Shown: positions 1 through 5,512 of the stretch, in pieces
Position numbering within the stretch: the stretch's first letter is position 1
Layout: the number at the start of each line of letters is the position of its first letter
From: an uncultured Lachnospiraceae bacterium
GTDB taxonomy: Bacteria > Bacillota > Clostridia > Lachnospirales > Lachnospiraceae
Direction: 5' to 3'
NCBI GenBank assembly: GCA_949346185.1
Contig: CASGVX010000152.1
Span: 1 to 5,588 of the forward strand
DNA: 5,588 bases
Position numbers and translations under genes: made by a program
Notes under the pieces: model-generated
What the model saw: only the letters and a program-made list of their open reading frames with translations
Told to the model about the DNA's origin: nothing
Databases searched by the model: none

Positions 1-175
1 TGGCGGGGAAGACGGGCAGGTTATTCGCTATCTGAAGGGGGAGACGCTGCAGAGAGAGGAATCCTCGAAAGGCAATGTGCTGGTCAGCGTGGATGGCTTC
101 GGATTGGGATGGGCGCAGGGCAATGGCCGGGGGATGCTGAAGAATAAATATCAGCCCGGCTGGCGCTATCAATAG
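1..175 (+). CDS. C-terminal end of an RsmF/NOP2-Sun-type rRNA m5C methyltransferase (5' partial)
   Basis: The reading frame is open from base 2 and ends at TAG 173-175, giving the last 57 residues of a protein that begins upstream. Near the end the peptide reads VSVDGFGLGWAQGNGRGMLK, followed by NKYQPGWRYQ. This matches my recollection of the PUA-like C-terminal domain of RsmF/YebU-type enzymes, whose last segment has the form VDGxPLGWGK...G.LKNxYPxGWR. Earlier, RYLKGETL also fits that domain. Such proteins use S-adenosylmethionine to make 5-methylcytosine in ribosomal RNA; the C-terminal domain helps hold the RNA. The catalytic cysteines and the SAM site are outside the window, so activity cannot be judged. 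The usual GWGK lysine is replaced by Q (GWAQ). The next gene starts 21 bp after the stop, so the two are probably co-transcribed. Family assignment is fairly sure; the exact target base is not known. Confidence 0.78.
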   Translation, partial: GGEDGQVIRYLKGETLQREESSKGNVLVSVDGFGLGWAQGNGRGMLKNKYQPGWRYQ

Positions 176-180
176 AGAAT

Positions 181-196
181 GAGGAGAGGAAGAGAG
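181..196 (+). promoter_or_regulatory. Purine-rich ribosome binding site that selects ATG 197
   Basis: The 16 bases before ATG 197 are all purine and contain GGAG (183-186) and GAGGA (186-190), at 10 and 6 bases from the ATG. The in-frame ATG at 179 lies within this tract's leading edge and has no comparable site upstream, so 197 is the better start. Confidence 0.65.
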
Positions 197-760
197 ATGA
201 AGGCAGGAAAGGGAGAACTTGGATATATTGATGGAAGGAAGAAGCGCGCGCTTTTGGGAGTGCTTTCCATGGCCGCCATCGGGGTGGCAATATTTCTATT
301 GGGATTATTCCTGAATAAAATGTCCAATAGAAATATATTTACTATATTTGCGGTATTGTTCGCACTTCCCGGGGCAAGGTATATGGTGGCGCTGATTGTG
401 ATGCTGCCCTATCATTCCGCGTCCGGGGAGCGTTATGAGAAGGTGAGGGAAAGGCTGGCTTCGGGGGCGGTGCTCTATGCGGATATGGTGATTACTTCCC
501 CGGAGAAGGTAATGCATTTAGATTTTGCAGTGGTGGGAAATGGACAGGTTCTTGCTCTTCTGGGGGAGGGAAAGCAAGAATTGTCCTATGTGAAGAAATA
601 TCTTACAGATGGCGTTCGCAACTGGGGGAGCGGCTATGCCGTGAAGATTGTGGAGAGCGAGAAGGCTTTTCTGGCAGATGTATCTGCCATGGCGGAGAAG
701 GACGTGGACGAGGAGGAAGAGGCCAGGGTGCGCTCCTATCTTGTTTCCCTGATTGTATAG
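197..760 (+). CDS. Small membrane protein of unknown function, two N-terminal helices plus cytosolic-type domain
   Basis: I do not recognise this 187-residue protein. After a basic N-terminus (Lys-rich, with KKR near residue 15) come two hydrophobic stretches, about residues 18-40 and 47-72, separated by a short polar turn containing NKMSNRN. By the positive-inside rule both ends probably face the cytoplasm. Residues 73-187 are soluble, with mixed strand/helix character: a core around DFAVVGNGQVLALLGEGK, a segment KKYLTDGVRNWGSG, and an acidic stretch DVDEEEEARVR before a hydrophobic last turn (YLVSLIV). No catalytic motif, metal-binding cluster or lipobox is visible. ATG 197 is chosen over the in-frame ATG 179 because it has a ribosome binding site. 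It sits between an rRNA methyltransferase and a pseudouridine synthase gene with very short gaps, so it is probably in their operon, but that does not reveal its function. A distant NERD-like fold was considered and could not be supported. Confidence 0.8.
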   Translation: MKAGKGELGYIDGRKKRALLGVLSMAAIGVAIFLLGLFLNKMSNRNIFTIFAVLFALPGARYMVALIVMLPYHSASGERYEKVRERLASGAVLYADMVITSPEKVMHLDFAVVGNGQVLALLGEGKQELSYVKKYLTDGVRNWGSGYAVKIVESEKAFLADVSAMAEKDVDEEEEARVRSYLVSLIV

Positions 761-771
761 ATATGGATTGT

Positions 772-776
772 GAGGA
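772..776 (+). promoter_or_regulatory. Ribosome binding site GAGGA selecting ATG 785
   Basis: GAGGA lies 8 bases before ATG 785. The longer in-frame alternative, GTG 770, would overlap this site and has no Shine-Dalgarno sequence of its own, so 785 is preferred. Confidence 0.6.
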
Positions 777-784
777 AAATTGGA

Positions 785-1843
785 ATGAGGGAGATTGCCA
801 TATCCGCCAGAGAGGCGGGACAGCGTTTGGATAAGTATTTGGCCAAATATTTGCCGGAGGCGCCCAAAAGTTTCTTATACAAAATGCTGCGGAAGAAGAA
901 TATTACCCTGAATGGAAAAAAGGCGGCGGGCGGGGAGAAATTGGAGGAAGGGGACGATATCAAGCTCTTTCTCTCGGAGGATACCATTGGAAAGTTCCGG
1001 GGAGGGCTGGCGCCATCTCAGAATTTGGGAGATGGAAGCAGGCCAGAAGAGAATCGGGAGGTTAATCCTGCGATTGGGAAGCAGATGCCTTCGCTGGATA
1101 TTGTCTATGAGGATGAAGAACTTCTGGTTGTGAATAAGCCTGCGGGCATGCTGTCCCAGAGGGCTGGCAGGGAAGATGTTTCCTTGGTGGAGCATATTGG
1201 AGGGTATTTGTCTCGGGAGGATGGGGATATGCTGTCCGGCGGGTTTCGCCCGGGGATTTGCAACCGTCTGGACAGAAATACCACGGGGCTGGTGGTGGCG
1301 GGAAAGACGGTGCGCAGCCTTCAGTATATGAACCGGCTTTTTAAGGAGCGGGAATTGAAGAAATCTTACCTCTGCCTAGTTCGGGGGAAGGTGCCCGGAC
1401 GGATGCATGCCAGGGGCTATTTGGTGAAGGATGGCAGGCATAACCGGGTGGAGGTCGTACAGGATAGGGCGGCGGGCGCAGTGGCGATTGAGACAGCCTA
1501 TACGCCTCTGGAGCATGCCCTTTGGCGGGGAGAGTGGCATACTCTTTTGAAGGTGCATTTGATTACGGGGAAGTCCCATCAGATTCGCGCCCATCTCCAG
1601 AGCTTGGGGCATCCCGTTGCGGGGGATGGGAAGTACGGAGGAAAGGATTCCTGCCATGCTTTCAGGAAAGCCTTTGGGCTGCGCTATCAGCTGCTCCATG
1701 CATGGCAGCTCCGGCTGGGTGATGCCCCCTATCTGCCGGAGCAGTACCGGGGCATGTGCCTGGAGGCGCCTTTGCCGGAATTGTTTCGAGACATCCTTCT
1801 GGAGATGGGGATGGAGTTTCCCCGCCTGGAGAGAAAGGAGTGA
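785..1843 (+). CDS. RluA-family rRNA/tRNA pseudouridine synthase with N-terminal S4 domain
   Basis: This 352-residue protein isomerises uridine to pseudouridine in RNA, probably 23S rRNA as in RluC/RluD. An S4 RNA-binding domain spans about residues 12-63 (GQRLDKYLAKYLPEAPKS through NGKKAAGGEKLEEGD). A polar linker of about 30 residues follows (roughly 71-101). The catalytic domain starts near 104 (LDIVYEDEELLVVNKPAG). The signature NRLDRNTTGLVVAGKT carries the presumed catalytic aspartate D163. Further family motifs are LITGKSHQIRAHL (259-271), GHPVAGDGKYGG after it, and RYQLLHAWQLRL (300-311). The position before RLD is usually His in RluA/C/D and is Asn here. I believe NRLDRNT is common in clostridial members, so I do not take it as a defect. 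The gene begins 24 bp after the previous stop and ends 6 bp before recU, so the genes are probably co-transcribed and translationally coupled. The modified position in RNA cannot be told from sequence alone. Confidence 0.93.
   Translation: MREIAISAREAGQRLDKYLAKYLPEAPKSFLYKMLRKKNITLNGKKAAGGEKLEEGDDIKLFLSEDTIGKFRGGLAPSQNLGDGSRPEENREVNPAIGKQMPSLDIVYEDEELLVVNKPAGMLSQRAGREDVSLVEHIGGYLSREDGDMLSGGFRPGICNRLDRNTTGLVVAGKTVRSLQYMNRLFKERELKKSYLCLVRGKVPGRMHARGYLVKDGRHNRVEVVQDRAAGAVAIETAYTPLEHALWRGEWHTLLKVHLITGKSHQIRAHLQSLGHPVAGDGKYGGKDSCHAFRKAFGLRYQLLHAWQLRLGDAPYLPEQYRGMCLEAPLPELFRDILLEMGMEFPRLERKE
1834..1840 (+). promoter_or_regulatory. Ribosome binding site AAAGGAG for the GTG start of recU
   Basis: AAAGGAG lies inside the last codons of the pseudouridine synthase gene, 9 bases before GTG 1850. 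The ATG at 1858 is out of frame with the RecU product, so this site supports a GTG start and translational coupling to the gene upstream. Confidence 0.65.
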
Positions 1844-1849
1844 GGGAGC

Positions 1850-2386
1850 GTGCCTTCATGGAATTCCAGAGGGCTCCGAGGCTCTGTGCTGGAGGAGTCC
1901 ATCAATATTACCAACGAGAAATATCGCCAAGAGAGGCTGGCATTGGTGCAGAAGATTCCCACGCCCATTACCCCCATCGAGATTGACCGGGCGAACCACC
2001 ATATCACGCTGGCTTATTTTGAGCAAAAAAGTACCGTGGATTATATTGGGACGGTGCAGGGGGTGCCGGTATGCTTTGATGCGAAGGAGTGCGGTGCAGA
2101 GACCTTTCCCCTGCAGAATATCCACGAACATCAGATGAGGTTCATGCGGGAGTTTGAGGGGCAGCAGGGCATTGCGTTTTTTATCATTTATTTTTCCAAG
2201 GTGGAGAAATACTATTATGTTCCCTACCGGGATGTGGAGGCGTTCTGGCAGCGGGCAGAGAGGGGCGGGAGGAAGAGCTTTCGCAGGGAAGAATTGGACC
2301 AGACTTATGAAATCCGTTTCTCCAATCAGATTTATATCCATTATCTGGAGATGATTTCTAGGGATCTGGAGACTAGGGATGACTGA
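1850..2386 (+). CDS. recU: Holliday junction resolvase RecU
   Basis: RecU is the Firmicutes nuclease that cuts four-way DNA junctions during recombination and chromosome segregation; in Bacillus it works with RuvAB and modulates RecA. The 178-residue product shows the family pattern: an N-terminal NSRGLRGSVLEESINITN, then KIPTPITPIEID, AYFEQKSTVDYIG, VPVCFDAKECGAETFPLQNI, HEHQ, a hydrophobic strand GIAFFIIYF, and GGRKSFRREEL near 139-149. It has a PD-(D/E)xK nuclease core; D64 and the D77-A-K79 pair are the likely metal-binding and catalytic residues. The Bacillus enzyme, from memory, has E-A-K at the second site, so D77 is a conservative change. Compared with Bacillus RecU (about 206 residues) this one lacks roughly 30 N-terminal residues. 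GTG 1850 is taken as start because the conserved WNSRG motif follows at once and the ribosome binding site fits. In Bacillus recU sits beside the penicillin-binding protein gene ponA; here it follows a pseudouridine synthase gene by 6 bp. Confidence 0.93.
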   Translation: MPSWNSRGLRGSVLEESINITNEKYRQERLALVQKIPTPITPIEIDRANHHITLAYFEQKSTVDYIGTVQGVPVCFDAKECGAETFPLQNIHEHQMRFMREFEGQQGIAFFIIYFSKVEKYYYVPYRDVEAFWQRAERGGRKSFRREELDQTYEIRFSNQIYIHYLEMISRDLETRDD

Positions 2387-2398
2387 TGGCTGGGATTG

Positions 2399-2432
2399 AC
2401 GGTGGATTGCTTGCCTGAACAGCGCGCACCGT
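2399..2432. repeat. Inverted repeat ACGGTG/CACCGT after recU
   Basis: ACGGTG (2399-2404) is exactly complementary to CACCGT (2427-2432) across a 22-base loop. The loop can form a small inner GCT/AGC pairing. No T-tract follows directly (TTCAGTAGCTGGG comes first), so it is not a convincing terminator. It may be a weak RNA structure or chance. Confidence 0.3.
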
Positions 2433-2463
2433 TTCAGTAGCTGGGTTTTATGATGACATATTG

Positions 2464-2483
2464 AAAGTGACGGAAATCACTTT
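2464..2483. repeat. Perfect 7-bp inverted repeat just upstream of the PF06541 gene
   Basis: AAAGTGA (2464-2470) and TCACTTT (2477-2483) are exact reverse complements around a 6-base CGGAAA centre. The repeat ends 18 bases before ATG 2502 and 8 bases before the GAGGA ribosome binding site. It could be a protein-binding site or an RNA hairpin affecting translation; no T-tract follows, so it is not a terminator. Confidence 0.55.
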
Positions 2484-2491
2484 GGGGAAAT

Positions 2492-2496
2492 GAGGA
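2492..2496 (+). promoter_or_regulatory. Ribosome binding site GAGGA supporting ATG 2502
   Basis: GAGGA lies 5 bases before ATG 2502. The in-frame ATG 2490 has only GGGG two bases upstream, which is too close, so 2502 is slightly preferred. The two starts differ by four residues. Confidence 0.5.
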
Positions 2497-2501
2497 TTGG
2501 A

Positions 2502-3368
2502 ATGATATTAGGCGAATCGGCGTATGACCTTTTGATGATGTTTTATCTTTTTGCCTGTGCGGGCTGGATTTATGAGTGCACATTTGTATTTTTGCGGGAT
2601 AGAAAGCCCGTAAATCGGGGATTTCTTATCGGACCCATCCTGCCCCTGTACGGATTTGGGGCGGTGGCGGTGTATCTGTTCCTGCGCCCTTTTTGCAGGA
2701 TTCCCACGCTGCTGTATGTTATGGGCATGGTGGTGGCCACGGCGCTGGAGTATGTGACGGGGTGGATATTGGAGCGGTGCTTCCATACGAAATGGTGGGA
2801 TTACTCGGAAGAGCCCTATAATTTTCAGGGAAGGGTGGCTCTGATTCCCTCCCTGTTCTGGGGCGTGCTGTCCCTGGTGATGTTTGATTTCCTGCTGCCC
2901 ATGGCAGAGGCGGCCATAGGGAGCATCCCCCGGCGGGCAGGGGAAGTATTGCTGGGAGCGGCACTGGTGGTTACGGCGGCTGACCTATGCTACACGGTCA
3001 TTACGATTATCAATCTTCGGAAGCAGCTGGAGAGATTGTATGTGCTGAAAAAAGAATTGGATTTGCTGTTCTGGGAACGATCTGAGACATCCTTGAAAGA
3101 ATTGCTTAAGTATTCTGCATCGGAATTGTCTGAGAGATTGCATTTCATGAAGAGGAATCCCTGGCTGGGCAATCGCCGCATTCTTGATGCTTTTCCAAAG
3201 ATGCGCCTCTCCTTCGGAAAGCGGGAATCCGTTTCCGTTAGGGAACTGATTAGCAACATGCGGGCGAGGGCGGAGGATTTCAGTGAGAATGTGAGGGAGA
3301 AGCGGGAAGCCTGGGAAGAGGGCTTTAAGGTTAGAAAGGCATCTATATTTGAAAAGAGGGAAAAATAA
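2502..3368 (+). CDS. PF06541 (CmpB-like, 'putative ABC transporter permease') membrane protein with soluble C-terminal extension
   Basis: This 288-residue protein has about five membrane helices (roughly 8-28, 45-64, 68-88, 116-136 and 150-172), then a charged soluble tail of about 115 residues. The N-terminal part carries the pattern I recall for PF06541: FACAGWIYEC, KPVNRGFLIGPILPLYGFGA, ATALEYVTGWILERCFHTKW, WDYSEEPYNFQGRVALIPSLFWG. The family is named a putative ABC permease, but no ATP-binding partner is encoded next to it and its transport role is unproven; some members accompany sensor or transport genes. The tail (from about 173) is helical, with a heptad-like LRKQLERLYVLKKELDLL segment, then NRRILDAFPKM, and a highly charged end rich in R/E/K; it should lie in the cytoplasm. 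The gap to recU is 115 bp with no clear promoter, so read-through from upstream is possible. A fresh promoter follows it. Family call is firm; function is not. Confidence 0.88.
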   Translation: MILGESAYDLLMMFYLFACAGWIYECTFVFLRDRKPVNRGFLIGPILPLYGFGAVAVYLFLRPFCRIPTLLYVMGMVVATALEYVTGWILERCFHTKWWDYSEEPYNFQGRVALIPSLFWGVLSLVMFDFLLPMAEAAIGSIPRRAGEVLLGAALVVTAADLCYTVITIINLRKQLERLYVLKKELDLLFWERSETSLKELLKYSASELSERLHFMKRNPWLGNRRILDAFPKMRLSFGKRESVSVRELISNMRARAEDFSENVREKREAWEEGFKVRKASIFEKREK

Positions 3369-3369
3369 C

Positions 3370-3384
3370 ATCATAGAATATGAT
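3370..3384. repeat. AT-rich palindrome ATCATA-GAA-TATGAT overlapping a -35 element
   Basis: ATCATA (3370-3375) pairs exactly with TATGAT (3379-3384) around GAA. It begins two bases after the stop of the PF06541 gene and overlaps the proposed -35 box at 3380-3385. Seven Ts occur at 3392-3398, but the stem has a single G-C pair and the Ts start 7 bases later. It is a weak terminator candidate or a possible operator. Confidence 0.4.
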
Positions 3385-3408
3385 AATTTGCTTTTTTTGT
3401 GTTAGAAT
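3380..3408 (+). promoter_or_regulatory. Extended -10 promoter for the ABC exporter gene
   Basis: The -10 box TAGAAT (3403-3408) is preceded by TGT (3400-3402), an extended -10 element. The -35 box ATGATA (3380-3385) matches TTGACA at four of six places, with a 17-base T-rich spacer. Transcription would start near 3415, leaving a leader of about 43 bases before ATG 3458. The preceding gene ends at 3368, so this is the first promoter I can see in the window. Confidence 0.6.
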
Positions 3409-3444
3409 ACCTAAGGAACTGTTATTTAAGAAATAAATGTATTC

Positions 3445-3450
3445 AGGGAG
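3445..3450 (+). promoter_or_regulatory. Ribosome binding site AGGGAG selecting ATG 3458
   Basis: AGGGAG is 7 bases before ATG 3458. The upstream in-frame ATG 3437 has no comparable site and would add only MYSGSGI to the protein, so 3458 is preferred. Confidence 0.65.
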
Positions 3451-3457
3451 TGGCATC

Positions 3458-5185
3458 ATGAAAGATAATCTTATGAAAATGATTCGATATTACAAACCCT
3501 ATCAGAAGATATTTTGGGCGGACATGTTTTTTGCGGTAATTTCCGCAGGAGTTGCCCTGATGATTCCTCTGGTGGTGAGGTATGTGACGTCCACGCTGAT
3601 TTATCAGGAACCCCGGGCAATCCTGCAGACGATAGGAATGATTGGCGGGTTTCTATTTTTATTGCTGGCGCTGGATTGCTTTAGTCGGTTCTTTATCGGA
3701 AATTATGGCCATGTGATGGGGGCCAAGATGGAATACGATATGCGCAGGGAAATATTCGGGCATATGCAGAAGCTTTCCTTTGCCTTTTATGATGATGCCA
3801 AGGTGGGGCAGCTGATGAGCCGTATCACTTCGGATTTGTTTGACATTACGGAATTGCTGCACCACGGGCCGGAAAATATTATTCTGTCTCTGCTGAAAAT
3901 ATTTGGCGCGCTGGTGATATTGGTGGGAATCAATGGATGGCTGACGCTGGCGGCATTTGTGATTTTGCCGGTGATGTTCCTCTTTGCTTATTTTTTGAAT
4001 AAGAAAATGCGCCGGGCGTTCCGTCGGAGCAGGGAACGCATTGCCGCCATCAATGAGCAGGTGGAGGATAGCCTGGCGGGCATCCGAGTGGTGAAATCCT
4101 TTGCCAATGAGGAGATTGAGAATCAGAAGTTTCAGGCGGGAAACGACGGCTTCCTGTCGGCAAAGAAGAAAAATTACCGATATATGGGAAGTTTTCAGGC
4201 GGGACTGGGGCTGTTCACTACTCTGATTCAGGTGAATGTCATTCTGATTGGCTGCATACTTATCGCATACCGAAAGGTGGACGTGAGTGACTTGATTACG
4301 TTTCTTCTATATATTAGCGTCTTCACGGAACCAATCAGGACGCTGGTGGATTTCACAGAGCAGTTTCAGAATGGATATACAGGATTTGAGCGTTTTCAGG
4401 AGATTATGAATATCATGCCGGATATTCAGGATCAGCCTGGGGCGGTGGAATTGGAACATGTGAAGGGGGATATTATCTTTGACAATGTATCCTTCCAGTA
4501 TCAGGATGGCTCGGAAAATGTGCTGAACCATGTGAGCCTGGAGGTGCCGGCGGGCTCCTATATGGCTCTGGTGGGCTCTTCCGGGGCGGGCAAGACTACC
4601 CTGTGCTCCCTGATTCCCAGGTTTTATGATGCTACGGGAGGAAAGATTACCATTGATGGCAGAGATATCCGGGAGGTGACGCTGAAAAGCCTGCGGAATC
4701 AGATTGGCATGGTGCAGCAGGACGTGTACCTCTTTGCGGGAACGATCTTTGAAAATATTTCCTATGGAAAGCCGGGGGCGAGCAGGGAGGAAGTGATTCA
4801 GGCGGCGAAGGATGCCAATGCCCATGAGTTTATCCTGTCCTTTCCTGATGGGTATGAGACGGATATCGGACAGCGGGGCATCAAGCTGTCGGGCGGACAG
4901 AAACAGCGTCTGTCTATCGCCCGGGTATTTCTGAAAAATCCTCCCATACTGATCTTCGACGAGGCCACTTCCGCATTGGACAATGAGAGCGAGAGGGTGG
5001 TGCAGGATTCCTTGGAGAAACTGGCTAGGAACCGCACCACGTTTGTGATTGCCCACCGCCTGACCACTATACAGAATGCGGAGAAGATTCTGGTACTGAC
5101 GGAAAATGGCATCGAGGAATCCGGTTCCCACGAGGAGTTGCTGGCCCGGGGAGGGATTTATGAGAAATTGTATCACATGCATTGA
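3458..5185 (+). CDS. ABC exporter half-transporter, fused membrane and ATPase domains (MsbA/LmrA/YknV-like)
   Basis: This 575-residue protein has the size and order of a single-chain ABC exporter subunit. Six membrane helices lie at about 21-43, 56-79, 138-159, 161-181, 247-270 and 275-297, joined by cytoplasmic segments with typical motifs such as KLSFAFYDDAKVGQLMSRIT and EQVEDSLAGIRVVKSFANEE. The ATPase domain (about 335-575) has every canonical element: A-loop Tyr near 348, Walker A GSSGAGKT (373-380, K379), Q-loop VQQD near 420, signature LSGGQ (477-481), Walker B with D501 and catalytic E502, D-loop SALD, and switch His533. Both ATP sites of a homodimer would be competent. No partner half-transporter is next to it, so a homodimer is the simplest view, although a distant partner is possible. 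The cargo (drug, lipid or peptide) cannot be told; there is no N-terminal peptidase domain. It has its own promoter and appears monocistronic. Confidence 0.95.
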   Translation: MKDNLMKMIRYYKPYQKIFWADMFFAVISAGVALMIPLVVRYVTSTLIYQEPRAILQTIGMIGGFLFLLLALDCFSRFFIGNYGHVMGAKMEYDMRREIFGHMQKLSFAFYDDAKVGQLMSRITSDLFDITELLHHGPENIILSLLKIFGALVILVGINGWLTLAAFVILPVMFLFAYFLNKKMRRAFRRSRERIAAINEQVEDSLAGIRVVKSFANEEIENQKFQAGNDGFLSAKKKNYRYMGSFQAGLGLFTTLIQVNVILIGCILIAYRKVDVSDLITFLLYISVFTEPIRTLVDFTEQFQNGYTGFERFQEIMNIMPDIQDQPGAVELEHVKGDIIFDNVSFQYQDGSENVLNHVSLEVPAGSYMALVGSSGAGKTTLCSLIPRFYDATGGKITIDGRDIREVTLKSLRNQIGMVQQDVYLFAGTIFENISYGKPGASREEVIQAAKDANAHEFILSFPDGYETDIGQRGIKLSGGQKQRLSIARVFLKNPPILIFDEATSALDNESERVVQDSLEKLARNRTTFVIAHRLTTIQNAEKILVLTENGIEESGSHEELLARGGIYEKLYHMH

Positions 5186-5275
5186 CCAGGATGTTACTAT
5201 TTGCAGTCAAGTAGAACGTGATGGTATATGGTTGTATGAAATGGGCTGGGACTGGCATTCCGTGGGAATAATTAT
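5186..5275. other. Non-coding spacer after the ABC exporter, with a weak hairpin
   Basis: I see no gene here. The only structure is ATTCC (5257-5261) against GGAAT (5265-5269) with a GTG loop, six bases upstream of the next promoter's -35 box. The stem is short and is followed by AATTATTT rather than a T-run, so no terminator for the exporter gene can be named with confidence. Confidence 0.4.
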
Positions 5276-5304
5276 TTGACAAAAAATGCGGATGATGGTA
5301 GATT
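5276..5304 (+). promoter_or_regulatory. Near-consensus sigma-A promoter for the exported-protein gene
   Basis: A perfect -35 box TTGACA (5276-5281) is followed by exactly 17 bases and TAGATT (5299-5304), which matches TATAAT at four of six places. Transcription would start near 5311. This is the strongest promoter in the window and implies that the small gene downstream was, or is, well expressed. Confidence 0.75.
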
Positions 5305-5324
5305 GTTAGTGTATAAAAATATAT

Positions 5325-5331
5325 AAGGAGG
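5325..5331 (+). promoter_or_regulatory. Full-consensus ribosome binding site AAGGAGG selecting ATG 5339
   Basis: AAGGAGG ends 7 bases before ATG 5339. The in-frame ATG 5333 is only one base from it, too close to be used, so 5339 is the start. Confidence 0.8.
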
Positions 5332-5338
5332 TATGACA

Positions 5339-5509
5339 ATGAGGAACAAGTTTCTCAAGTCCGTAGCGGCTGGCTTGTCATTGGCCCTTGTGGTGACCAG
5401 TGTGAACCTTCCAGCCAAAACGGCATCTGCTGCAAAGAAGTACCGCGTAGTTGAAAAAGCAGTGCTTAGCGCGGCAAAGAAGACGGGGGTTCCTCTTGTC
5501 GAAATCTGA
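5339..5509 (+). pseudogene. Start of a secreted-protein gene, apparently cut short after the signal peptide
   Basis: The frame gives 56 residues and stops at TGA 5507-5509. The first 31 residues form a classical Sec signal peptide: basic MRNKFLK, a hydrophobic core (about 8-24, AAGLSLALVVTS), and a c-region ending TASA with likely cleavage after A31. Only about 25 mature residues follow, beginning AKKYRVVEKAVLSAAKK, a lysine-rich style typical of clostridial surface or cell-wall proteins just after the signal peptide. The strong promoter and perfect ribosome binding site suit a full-size, highly expressed exported protein, so the early stop suggests that the rest has been lost or displaced. 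The last native codons are probably near K48; sequence from about 5485 on may belong to something else. An intact 25-residue exported peptide is the alternative and cannot be excluded. The body of the protein is not in this window, so no function is assigned. Confidence 0.6.
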
Positions 5510-5512
5510 CAG

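Noticed and set aside
500..600. NERD-like or PD-(D/E)xK nuclease domain in the unknown membrane protein
   Set aside because: DFAVVGNGQVLALLGEGK recalls the NERD core only loosely, and the D...ExK catalytic arrangement is not visible, so no nuclease role is claimed.
2387..2464. Promoter in the gap between recU and the PF06541 gene
   Set aside because: TATGAT (2449-2454) has no -35 box at 16-18 bases and no TG extension. TTGACG (2396-2401) has no -10 box at 17 bases.
772..2505. Repeated motif around two gene starts (GAGGA...TTGGAATGA at 772 and 2492)
   Set aside because: The similarity is just a ribosome binding site plus a few shared bases before ATG; it is too short to be a meaningful repeat.
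2985..3374. 129-residue - strand frame and overlapping frames opposite the PF06541 tail
   Set aside because: The bases are better explained by the + strand gene, which continues in frame from clear family motifs. No ribosome binding site or protein features support the - strand frames.
3369..3398. Rho-independent terminator after the PF06541 gene
   Set aside because: The stem has one G-C pair in six and the T-tract starts 7 bases after it, so the hairpin would be too weak. I kept it only as a palindrome near the promoter.
4307..5182. 291-residue open frame on the - strand inside the ABC exporter gene
   Set aside because: The + strand encodes all canonical ABC ATPase motifs over the same bases. 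The - strand product has no recognisable motif and is explained by codon bias of the exporter gene.
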